Shown: positions 1 to 6,290 of the stretch, in pieces
How the letters are laid out: the number at the start of each line of letters is the position of its first letter
How positions within the stretch are numbered: position 1 is the stretch's first letter
Assembly: GCA_913061245.1 (NCBI GenBank)
Contig: CAJXTO010000041.1
Location: 1 to 11,143 of the forward strand
Reading direction: 5' to 3'
DNA length: 11,143 nt
Source of the DNA: an uncultured Oceanospirillales bacterium
GTDB taxonomy: Bacteria > Pseudomonadota > Gammaproteobacteria > Pseudomonadales > Litorivicinaceae
Notes under the pieces: generated by a model
What the model was told of the DNA's origin: nothing
What the model saw: only the letters and a program-made list of their open reading frames with translations
Databases searched by the model: none
Position numbers and translations under genes: made by a program

Positions 1-30
1 ACTAAACGGGTACTTTCAGGGGAGTCATAA
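1..30 (+). CDS. Possible 3' end of an upstream gene (perhaps rodA/mrdB), partial
   Basis: The first reading frame is open from base 1 and ends at a TAA at 28-30, giving the tail TKRVLSGES. The last A of that stop is the first base of the mltB ATG, a one-base TAATG overlap like the tight junctions downstream. In Pseudomonas-type genomes the gene before mltB/sltB1 is rodA, whose products often end in a short basic tail, so rodA is the natural guess. Nine residues cannot prove this. The stretch could instead be a plain leader. Confidence 0.3.
   Translation, partial: TKRVLSGES
18..24 (+). promoter_or_regulatory. Shine-Dalgarno sequence of mltB
   Basis: AGGGGAG lies five bases before the ATG at 30. 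It supports that start and suggests good independent translation of the first complete gene of the run. Confidence 0.65.
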
Positions 31-1007
31 TGCGCGTATTTCCAGCAATTGCGGTAGTTGTCAGTCTGTGTGGGATGCATGTTCCGATGGCATCGGCGAA
101 CTATGCTGAGCGGCCAGAAGTTCAAGCGATGGCTGACCGTTTGGCTGCTAAAGGACTTGATCGAAATGAAGTCTTAAAAGTGATGTCAGAAGCCAAGCGG
201 TTGGACTCAGTGATTAACGCAATGAACCGCCCCGCTGAGAAAAAAGAATGGAAGGATTACCGGCCAATCTTTATGAAGAGTGCGCGTGTCAAAGCGGCTG
301 CGAGTTTTTATCAAAAGCATCAAAGCACTTTAGAGCGTGCGGAAGCGGAGCTCGGTGTCCCAGTTGAAGTGATTTTGGCCATTATCGGAGTCGAGACCTA
401 CTATGGGAAGAATAAGGGGAGTTTCAGAGCCCTGGATGCGCTGGCGACCCTCGGTCTTGATTACCCGAAGCGCGCTAAATTTTTCTTAGGAGAGCTTGAA
501 TCTCTCTTTTTACTCGGCAAAGAAGAAAATCTGAGAGCGACTGAATTGAAAGGCTCATACGCGGGAGCAATGGGCTATGGTCAGTTCATTCCGTCAAGCT
601 ATCTCGCCTATGCGGTCGATTTCGATAACGATGGACACCGTGACTTAATTAATAACCCCGTTGACGCGATTGGTTCTGTTGCGAACTATCTCGCGAAGCA
701 TGGATGGGATATGAGTTATGGAATCGCAAGTCCAGTATCTAATGCAAAAGCCCAGGTTGAGCGGATGGAGTCGCGTATCGATGTGAAAGATACTGGGGCA
801 GAATTAGCATCTAAAGGCGTCAAGGGCATACCAGATGCATGGTCTTCCTTGCCACTCGATGTGCTTGGGTTGTACGGAGCTAAGGGAGAAGAATACTGGG
901 CGGTGACCAAAAACTTTTACGTCATTACCCGTTATAACCGTTCGCCTTTGTATGCCATGGCAGTGACGCAGTTGTCTGAAGACATCGCGAAGGAACTTGG
1001 CTTGTGA
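30..1007 (+). CDS. mltB: Lytic murein transglycosylase B, soluble periplasmic form (MltB/SltB1)
   Basis: Cleaves the MurNAc-GlcNAc bond of peptidoglycan in the periplasm, leaving 1,6-anhydro-MurNAc ends. The 325-residue protein has a signal peptide with likely cleavage after A23 (ASA). The catalytic glutamate is E122 in GVETYYGKNKG, which matches the active-site motif of E. coli MltB/Slt35. The AMGYGQFIPSSY motif (about 180-191) and the substrate-groove motif YNRSPLYAM (302-310) follow. The segment DFDNDGHRDL (197-206) corresponds to the EF-hand-like calcium loop of Slt35. C14 in the signal peptide follows a leucine, so it is not a usable lipobox. The product therefore looks soluble, like Pseudomonas SltB1, and not lipid-anchored like E. 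coli MltB. The start has a strong ribosome site, and the 3' end overlaps rlpA by four bases. The family assignment is secure. Confidence 0.96.
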   Translation: MRVFPAIAVVVSLCGMHVPMASANYAERPEVQAMADRLAAKGLDRNEVLKVMSEAKRLDSVINAMNRPAEKKEWKDYRPIFMKSARVKAAASFYQKHQSTLERAEAELGVPVEVILAIIGVETYYGKNKGSFRALDALATLGLDYPKRAKFFLGELESLFLLGKEENLRATELKGSYAGAMGYGQFIPSSYLAYAVDFDNDGHRDLINNPVDAIGSVANYLAKHGWDMSYGIASPVSNAKAQVERMESRIDVKDTGAELASKGVKGIPDAWSSLPLDVLGLYGAKGEEYWAVTKNFYVITRYNRSPLYAMAVTQLSEDIAKELGL

Positions 1008-1834
1008 TTCGAAGCGCGCTTGTCTTGGCGTTTCTCTGTCTTGGAGGATGTTCATCTGTCCAACAATGGATAGGTGTCGCAGAGCCTGATGATGAAGCAC
1101 CGGTTGTTGACGAAGTTCCCGATGGTCCTCCGTTGATTGCCTCGGTTGATGTGGATTCATTGCCAGAGCCCGAAGCAAAACCTGAGCCTCTCTCACAATA
1201 TGGAAATCCTGAAACCTATGCGGTCGATGGTGTGACTTACACAATTGCGCCCGTTGGCCCAGGTTTTTCTGAGATCGGAACAGCCAGTTGGTATGGCCGA
1301 AAATTTCATGGGCAACTGACTTCCTCAGGTGAGCCTTTTGATATGTTTCAGTTCACGGCGGCTCATAAGACCATGCCGATTCCAGCATGGATTCGTGTGA
1401 CTAATTTAGAAAATAACCAATCCTTGGTTGTGCGTGTCAATGATCGTGGGCCATTTAAAGAAAACCGAGTGCTGGATTTATCTTGGGCGGCTGCCAAGCG
1501 CCTTGGCTTCTCTGATAAAGGGACTGCACAAGTGAGCTATGAAGTGCTCACTGTACCGACCTCTGATGCCGCCTTAATTGCCAATCCATTGGCAAAGCCA
1601 GCGCAGGCTATTTTTCAGGTGACAGCCGTCTCGACCGAGATCCAGGCGCAGAAAGTTGCCGATCAAATTCGGGAAGCTGTATCGAGCGAACTCGCAACTG
1701 TTCGAATTGAATCAAATGGTGCCGGTTTATTTCGGGTGCAGGTTCTGCCAAAAACAGATTTAAGTGTTGAACGCGAAATTTATGAGCAGTTGGTGGCCCT
1801 TGGGTGGTCCCCGCAGCGATTAATCGCAAAATAA
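1004..1834 (+). CDS. rlpA: RlpA, outer-membrane septal lytic transglycosylase lipoprotein
   Basis: RlpA of Pseudomonas is a lytic transglycosylase that prefers glycan strands stripped of stem peptides and works at the division site. This 276-residue protein begins with a lipoprotein signal, lipobox LGGC with C16. S17-S18 follow, which favours outer-membrane sorting. An acidic, proline-rich linker runs to about residue 85. The double-psi beta-barrel core (about 92-185) contains GTASWYG, TSSGE (E110), AAHKTMP (H121) and VRVNDRGP (D147), the conserved motifs of the active family. A C-terminal SPOR domain (about 203-276) would bind denuded peptidoglycan. The start is GTG, overlapping the mltB stop as GTGA; AAGGA at 990-994 lies nine bases upstream, and the next in-frame Met (114) would remove the signal. 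Pairing with mltB and dacA is the usual order. Confidence 0.95.
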   Translation: MIRSALVLAFLCLGGCSSVQQWIGVAEPDDEAPVVDEVPDGPPLIASVDVDSLPEPEAKPEPLSQYGNPETYAVDGVTYTIAPVGPGFSEIGTASWYGRKFHGQLTSSGEPFDMFQFTAAHKTMPIPAWIRVTNLENNQSLVVRVNDRGPFKENRVLDLSWAAAKRLGFSDKGTAQVSYEVLTVPTSDAALIANPLAKPAQAIFQVTAVSTEIQAQKVADQIREAVSSELATVRIESNGAGLFRVQVLPKTDLSVEREIYEQLVALGWSPQRLIAK

Positions 1835-1845
1835 TTGAGTGAAGC

Positions 1846-1853
1846 AAGGAGAG
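1846..1853 (+). promoter_or_regulatory. Shine-Dalgarno sequence of dacA (supports GTG start)
   Basis: AAGGAGAG sits just before the GTG at 1858, in the only real gap (23 bases) of the left gene run. It decides in favour of the GTG: the next Met codon (residue 11) would cut the signal peptide in half. The gap holds no hairpin or promoter that I can recognise. Confidence 0.7.
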
Positions 1854-1857
1854 TAGA

Positions 1858-3021
1858 GTGCGTCTATTTTGGATCGCCCTGACATGTATGTTCAGTTTGA
1901 CCGCTGGAGCCAATGTGCCGTTGACAGAGGCTCTTGGTAATGGACCACCGATTCCTGCAGCACCGAAGTTGCAAGCATCCGGATATTTATTGATCGACGC
2001 CACAAACGGAGAGGTCTTGGTTGAACATAATGCTGATCAGCCATTACCTCCTGCGTCTCTGACGAAAATGATGACTGCATACATTGCTGAGCGTGAGATT
2101 GCTGAGGGGCGCGCGAGCTTTGATGACAAAGTTCCAGTGAGCGTCAAAGCGTGGAAGACAGGCGGCTCACGGATGTTTATCCGAGAAGGAACCGAAGTGC
2201 GGCTTGAGGATTTGCTGCGTGGGATCATTATTCAATCCGGTAATGACGCAAGCGTTGCTGTTGCTGAGTACATTGCTGGTTCTGAAGATGTGTTTGCTGA
2301 TGTGATGAATCAAACCGCAGCCAGCCTTGGGATGACGAATACTCAATTCAAAAACTCCACAGGACTCCCTCAAGAAGGCCACTACACGACGGCCAAGGAC
2401 TTGGGAATCTTAGCTGCCAGAACAATCAAAGATTTCCCTGATACCTATTCGATCTATAAAGAGAAAAATTTCACCTACAACGGGATTAAACAGGCGAACC
2501 GAAATAGCCTGTTATTCCGTGATCCAACTGTTGACGGATTAAAGACAGGCCATACTGAAGAGGCCGGCTATTGTTTGGTTGCAAGTGCTGAGCGTGATGG
2601 ATTCCGTCTCATTTCTGTCGTGATGGGCACGGCAAGCGAAAAAGCACGTGAGCAGGAAACAACGAAACTGATGCAATACGGTTTCCGCTATTTCAGCGGT
2701 CAGACTGTATTTGAAGCGGGTCAGTCGTTGCCGGAGAGCTCACGGAAAGTGTGGTTTGGTGAAGCTGAGGAGGTTGAGCTAGCACCGACTGAATCGCTCT
2801 ACGTGACATTGCCGCTTGGTCGTGAGTCAGCGATTCAGGCAACGCTTGATGCTCCAGAGACATTGGATGCACCTCTTGAAGCAGGCACTGTTGTTGGCAC
2901 TGTCAAAATCATGCTTGGTGAACGAGTGCTTGCTGAGTCTCCAGTGGCTGTTGCTCAAGCTGTTCCTGAGGGAGGCTTATTTAAGCGCTTGATGGACTTT
3001 GTGTTGAGATTATTTGCATGA
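1858..3021 (+). CDS. dacA: D-alanyl-D-alanine carboxypeptidase, PBP5/6 family
   Basis: Removes the terminal D-Ala from peptidoglycan pentapeptides in the periplasm, limiting cross-linking and helping keep cell shape. The 387-residue product has a signal peptide with likely cleavage after A18. The three penicillin-binding motifs are in order and spacing: SLTK (S67, K70; S67 is the acyl-enzyme nucleophile), SGN (127-129) and KTG (229-231). A beta-rich C-terminal domain follows (about 280-365). The last 16 residues, GGLFKRLMDFVLRLFA, form an amphipathic helix of the kind that anchors PBP5 to the outer face of the inner membrane. Length is close to E. coli PBP5. Pseudomonas calls the gene at this locus dacC. 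The stop overlaps the ATG of the aminotransferase gene by four bases (ATGA), so the two are probably translated together. Confidence 0.96.
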   Translation: MRLFWIALTCMFSLTAGANVPLTEALGNGPPIPAAPKLQASGYLLIDATNGEVLVEHNADQPLPPASLTKMMTAYIAEREIAEGRASFDDKVPVSVKAWKTGGSRMFIREGTEVRLEDLLRGIIIQSGNDASVAVAEYIAGSEDVFADVMNQTAASLGMTNTQFKNSTGLPQEGHYTTAKDLGILAARTIKDFPDTYSIYKEKNFTYNGIKQANRNSLLFRDPTVDGLKTGHTEEAGYCLVASAERDGFRLISVVMGTASEKAREQETTKLMQYGFRYFSGQTVFEAGQSLPESSRKVWFGEAEEVELAPTESLYVTLPLGRESAIQATLDAPETLDAPLEAGTVVGTVKIMLGERVLAESPVAVAQAVPEGGLFKRLMDFVLRLFA

Positions 3022-3851
3022 CCTGGTGTTGCCTGAATGGCGAGGTGATGCCAATCGAGCAGGCGACGATTTCTCCGATGGATCGTGGTTTCCTATTCGG
3101 TGATGGTGTGTATGAAGTGATGGCGCGAGTCGATGGTCGCATTCGAGCAAAATCGCTTCATGAGGCACGGCTCCACTCGAGCCTTGATGCTATTGGATTA
3201 GATATCCCTGTAACCGATGTGTTTTCTGACGTGGATCGGCTGATCGATCAGGCTGGGCTTTTGGATGCTAAAATTTATGTGCAGGTGACTCGTGGGGCAG
3301 CACCAGTTCGCGATCACGCCTTTCCTGATCAAATCTCACCGACTGTTTTTCTCACGGTCAGTGAATTTAAGGCTGTGTCACAAAAGCCAGCGAAAGCAAT
3401 TGTGCGTCCAGATATTCGTTGGCGTAGAAACTCCATTAAATCGGTTTCGCTGCTCGGTAACGTACTGTTGCTGCAGGAGGCTCGAGAGAATGGTGCACAA
3501 GAAGCCCTGTTGTATCGCGATGATCTCGTCACTGAAGCCTCGACCTCGAATGTATTTGTGATTCGAGGACAGTCATTAATCACACCGCCACTGAGTGATT
3601 TGATTCTCCCTGGGATCACACGTCATTTGGTGATTGAGATGGCATCAAGTGTCGGCTTGAACGTGATTGAAGAACCGGTTCGCGTCGATTCTTTGTCTCA
3701 TGCTGATGGTGTGTTCGTTTCCAGTTCTACGCGCGGGCTTATGCCGATTGTTGAACTTGATCCCGGTGGGCAAATCGGTGGTGGGCAATTGACGGATACA
3801 TTTTTGGCACTTCAAGCTGCCTACGACGAGAGGCTTCATCACCATGAGTAA
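3018..3851 (+). CDS. dat: D-amino acid (D-alanine) aminotransferase, PLP fold type IV
   Basis: Predicted to interconvert D-alanine plus 2-oxoglutarate with pyruvate plus D-glutamate in the cytoplasm, using pyridoxal phosphate. The 277-residue protein aligns closely from memory with Bacillus D-amino acid aminotransferase. It has DRGFLFGDGVYEV (22-34), the catalytic lysine K141 in SIKSVSLLGNV, and TEASTSNVF (172-180) with the cofactor-binding E173. R98 and H100 in PVRDHAFP match the R98/H100 pair that, with a nearby tyrosine (here Y32), grips the substrate carboxylate in the Bacillus enzyme. That pair argues for D-amino acid specificity and against branched-chain aminotransferase or aminodeoxychorismate lyase, its fold relatives. 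No signal peptide is seen. It overlaps dacA by four bases and the ybeD-family gene by eight, and has only a weak ribosome site, so it probably depends on coupling to dacA. Not present at this position in E. coli. Confidence 0.9.
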   Translation: MTWCCLNGEVMPIEQATISPMDRGFLFGDGVYEVMARVDGRIRAKSLHEARLHSSLDAIGLDIPVTDVFSDVDRLIDQAGLLDAKIYVQVTRGAAPVRDHAFPDQISPTVFLTVSEFKAVSQKPAKAIVRPDIRWRRNSIKSVSLLGNVLLLQEARENGAQEALLYRDDLVTEASTSNVFVIRGQSLITPPLSDLILPGITRHLVIEMASSVGLNVIEEPVRVDSLSHADGVFVSSSTRGLMPIVELDPGGQIGGGQLTDTFLALQAAYDERLHHHE

Positions 3852-4125
3852 TGAGGCGTCACCTGAAAAGCCTACGATTGAGTTCCCCTGTCATGACTAC
3901 CACATCTCAGTGGTCGCTGACACACACGATGGATTTGTCACGATTTTGGAAGAAATCGTGACGCGGCATTGTGACGGCTATGATGCAGAAGAGCTGCGAG
4001 TGATCGCGAGCAAAAATGGTAAATTCCAAAGCTTCCGGTTTTCGATTACCGCCGAAAGTGAAGAGCAGCTAAAGAACCTTCACGAAGACCTCAAGGCGAC
4101 TGGTCGAGTTCATATGGTTTTGTGA
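3844..4125 (+). CDS. ybeD: YbeD/DUF493 (UPF0250) family small protein
   Basis: A 93-residue protein of the YbeD family, a small ACT-like alpha/beta fold whose molecular role is not established; a link to lipoate metabolism has been proposed because it almost always precedes lipB. Visible family marks are IEFPCHDYHISVV (12-24), the central SKNGKFQSFRFSITA stretch (56-70) and the C-terminal VHMVL, which matches the VRMVL end of E. coli YbeD. The length is also like E. coli (87). The ATG lies inside the end of dat (eight-base overlap), with GAGAGG at 3828-3833 as a moderate ribosome site. The stop overlaps the start of lipB. The family assignment is firm; the function is open. Confidence 0.9.
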   Translation: MSNEASPEKPTIEFPCHDYHISVVADTHDGFVTILEEIVTRHCDGYDAEELRVIASKNGKFQSFRFSITAESEEQLKNLHEDLKATGRVHMVL

Positions 4126-4769
4126 TGACTGAAGTCATCATTGTTGATCGCGGTTTTGAGTCCTACGAGCATACGCATCAAGCAATGAAGGACCATGTTG
4201 CTATCCTCAAAGGTGGACAACGAGCTGAGTTGTGGTGCGTCCAACATCCTTCTGTATTTACTCAAGGTCAGGCTGGCAAGGCCGAACATGTGTTAAACCC
4301 TGGAAATATACCGATTGTCCAATCCGATCGCGGTGGACAAGTGACTTATCATGGGCCTGGCCAGGCCATTCTCTACACCCTGATACCCATGAAGCATTTT
4401 GCGCTTAATGTCAGGGAGCTCGTGAGTCTTCTTGAGAATACGGTCATTGCTTTATTGGAGTCCTACGGGGTGTCGTCTCAGGCACGGTCCGATGCCCCTG
4501 GCGTGTATGTGGCAGATCGGAAGATTGCCAGCTTAGGACTGAGAATTCGACACGGTGTGTCCTACCATGGTGTGGCACTGAATGTATCCATGGATCTTGA
4601 GCCGTTTTCACGAATTAATCCCTGTGGTTACGAGGGGCTTCAGGTCACGCAACTAGCCGATTTCGCGTCCAATGTTGGTGTGAATGATGTCATCGACCAA
4701 CTGAGTGAACGAGCCAAAGAACAGTTGCTGGATTTAGCGAGCCATCGGATGGCCAGCGAGACCCAATAA
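4122..4769 (+). CDS. lipB: Octanoyltransferase (lipoyl(octanoyl) transferase) LipB
   Basis: Transfers the octanoyl group from acyl carrier protein to the lipoyl domains of 2-oxoacid dehydrogenases and GcvH, the first step of endogenous lipoate synthesis before LipA inserts sulfur. The 215-residue protein carries RGGQVTYHGPGQ (70-81), the catalytic lysine K134 in DRKIASLG and the catalytic cysteine C168 in NPCG, the dyad of the family. Two starts are possible: GTG at 4122, overlapping the previous stop as GTGA, or ATG at 4125, overlapping it as TGATG; they differ by one residue. No clear ribosome site is seen, so coupling to ybeD is likely. The last 36 bases run into the 3' end of holA on the other strand. 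lipA, its common neighbour, is not in the window. Confidence 0.95.
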   Translation: MMTEVIIVDRGFESYEHTHQAMKDHVAILKGGQRAELWCVQHPSVFTQGQAGKAEHVLNPGNIPIVQSDRGGQVTYHGPGQAILYTLIPMKHFALNVRELVSLLENTVIALLESYGVSSQARSDAPGVYVADRKIASLGLRIRHGVSYHGVALNVSMDLEPFSRINPCGYEGLQVTQLADFASNVGVNDVIDQLSERAKEQLLDLASHRMASETQ

Positions 4770-5765
4770 GATATCTTTAATCATTGACCAAGCAGGTTCT
4801 TGAGTCGCGCCTTTAACCGTCCTGTCGGCATCATGGCAGAGTGTTAACAGCTTTCTAAGCTGGGTAAGATTTAACCGATTCACTGCTCCGCGAACCAATC
4901 CTTCGCGTGATCGCCAGACCCGTAATGAACCAATGGCTTGGTTTGCCGATTCACCTTGATCCATTCGATATCGAATTTGAAGCAGAATATCGAGCTCACG
5001 AGAAATAGCCCAAAGCGCAGTCATTGCCTCAACGCCTTCGGCTTTCAGCAGATCAGTAATTCGATTTAACCCAGATACGTCTGATTTCATCGCGAGATCA
5101 ACCAAATCGTAAACGGTATGACGTGCACTTTGCGTAAGCACATCAAGCACTTGGTCAAGGGATAACGTTGGCCCCTCGATGAGATCAGGCTGAATAAGTT
5201 TCAACCTCTCGATGACTTGACCAGCAGCTAATAAGTTACCTTCGGTATGCATCTGAACCGCTGATTTTGCTTCCGGCTCCATCACAATCTGGTGTGATTG
5301 CAGTTCTGTATCGAGCCATTTAGCAAACTGATAGGAAGGAACGGCATTGGCTTCAATGATCGCGTTCGACTTTTCAAGTGTCTGATGCCATGTGGTGGAC
5401 GACTCACCCTTGCCAAGCTTCGGACCGCTTATGAGAAGCCGCTTATCCTCGGGTGGATTCAGAATCCATTGATCGATCGCTTCGCGTAACGATTTATCAA
5501 GCGTGGTCTTGCTGAGTCGGAGTTCGACAAGCGTTCGATCTGCGAATAGGGACAAAGCGTCGAGTTCGCTTAAAAGCCGACTGGCAAGATCAGGTTCTGT
5601 CTGGTCGAGGACTAATCGTTCTGTGAAGCCTTGGTCTTTGCCAGTTTTTCTCCACAAGTCCCCAATGCGGGTGATGAAAAATGCTTCGTCACCCAACAAA
5701 GCGACAGCGGGAGGTAAACCTGTATCCCATTGGCGGCCATCAAACTCGGAGGCTTTGATGGCCAT
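4734..5765 (-). CDS. holA: DNA polymerase III, delta subunit
   Basis: The delta subunit of the clamp loader opens the beta sliding clamp and is part of the replicative holoenzyme. The protein is 343 residues, the same length as E. coli HolA. Recognisable parts are the N-terminal LLGDEAFFITR segment (23-33) and SLFADR (72-77); L73 and F74 sit exactly where the two clamp-wedging residues of E. coli delta lie. EGNLLAAGQVIERLKL (175-190) is near-identical in pattern to the E. coli EGNLLA motif. The C-terminal helical domain ends with WSMIKDILLGLAGH. Like other deltas it lacks a Walker A motif. The start is three bases after the lptE stop with a weak AAAGG ribosome site. The 3' end overlaps the opposing lipB by 36 bases. 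nadD, the usual next gene in E. coli, is absent. Confidence 0.93.
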   Translation of the reverse strand: MAIKASEFDGRQWDTGLPPAVALLGDEAFFITRIGDLWRKTGKDQGFTERLVLDQTEPDLASRLLSELDALSLFADRTLVELRLSKTTLDKSLREAIDQWILNPPEDKRLLISGPKLGKGESSTTWHQTLEKSNAIIEANAVPSYQFAKWLDTELQSHQIVMEPEAKSAVQMHTEGNLLAAGQVIERLKLIQPDLIEGPTLSLDQVLDVLTQSARHTVYDLVDLAMKSDVSGLNRITDLLKAEGVEAMTALWAISRELDILLQIRYRMDQGESANQAIGSLRVWRSREGLVRGAVNRLNLTQLRKLLTLCHDADRTVKGATQEPAWSMIKDILLGLAGHPMAR

Positions 5766-5768
5766 GTA

Positions 5769-6290
5769 TCAATTGGCCTTTGATGCGTCTGTTTGCTTGA
5801 GCGCTTGCTCGTAGCGAACACGGATGGAAGGGACGATTTGGCGCAGTAAATCACTTTCAAGACTGCGTTTTAATTGTGCGACTCGCTGGTCCTCTGCGGA
5901 TGTATCTGCTCCCCCATCGACATAAATCAGCGTTGCACGGACTTTTGTTTCCGGGATCAAAAGAACGAGATCATTTCCAACCAGGCTGTAAGTCATTTCA
6001 AGTGCGAGCTCAGTTTGATCTCCACCCGATACAGGACCAAGTACACGATCAGTAAGAGTGGGAAGTGTCAGCTTCAAAACAGGGACAGAGCCCGACGAGA
6101 CCACAGTAGCGCCCTGATCTTTGAGCTGGCGCGTGATGTTTTGCACGATCGGAGAGTAGGGGTCAGTTGTTTCAATCCGTAATGATTCTGGAAGCTGTCC
6201 CATCGGTGTGCCAGTACCACGCAGTCTAAAACCGCAGCCGGTGAGAAGCCCTGCGGCAGAAAGAGCCAAAAATGCACGTCGATTCATCAT
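5769..6290 (-). CDS. lptE: LPS-assembly lipoprotein LptE (RlpB)
   Basis: LptE plugs the LptD barrel in the outer membrane and helps place lipopolysaccharide on the cell surface. The 173-residue protein has a lipoprotein signal ending in LLTGC (C19), followed at once by GFRLRGTG, the signature start of mature LptE proteins. The rest is the poorly conserved alpha/beta body, with a QLKRSLESDLLRQIV helix near the C-terminus (139-153) typical of the family. The signal begins MMNRRAFLAL, which resembles a twin-arginine signal. Two adjacent ATGs are possible starts: the first overlaps the leuS stop as ATGA, the second as TGATG. Placement between leuS and holA is the standard gammaproteobacterial order and supports the call. 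Confidence 0.93.
   Translation of the reverse strand: MMNRRAFLALSAAGLLTGCGFRLRGTGTPMGQLPESLRIETTDPYSPIVQNITRQLKDQGATVVSSGSVPVLKLTLPTLTDRVLGPVSGGDQTELALEMTYSLVGNDLVLLIPETKVRATLIYVDGGADTSAEDQRVAQLKRSLESDLLRQIVPSIRVRYEQALKQTDASKAN

Noticed and set aside
804..1244. 146-codon open frame on the - strand opposite mltB and rlpA
   Set aside because: His/Gln/Arg-rich composition typical of an antisense shadow; crosses the boundary of two real genes.
1608..2003. 131-codon open frame on the - strand opposite rlpA and dacA
   Set aside because: It spans two well-supported genes antisense, shows no domain pattern and is best explained as a shadow.
3018..3851. Recent horizontal insertion of the aminotransferase gene
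   Set aside because: Its base and codon use look like its neighbours, its ends overlap both flanking genes precisely, and there are no repeats or mobile-element remnants around it.
3018..3851. Branched-chain aminotransferase (IlvE) or aminodeoxychorismate lyase (PabC) for the fold type IV gene
   Set aside because: The R98/H100 carboxylate-binding pair and overall pattern match D-amino acid aminotransferase, which those relatives lack.
4741..4753. Inverted repeat GCCATC/GATGGC at the lipB-holA junction, a possible bidirectional terminator
   Set aside because: The stem is only 5-6 bases with a 1-3 base loop, lies within coding sequence, and neither strand has a T-run after it.
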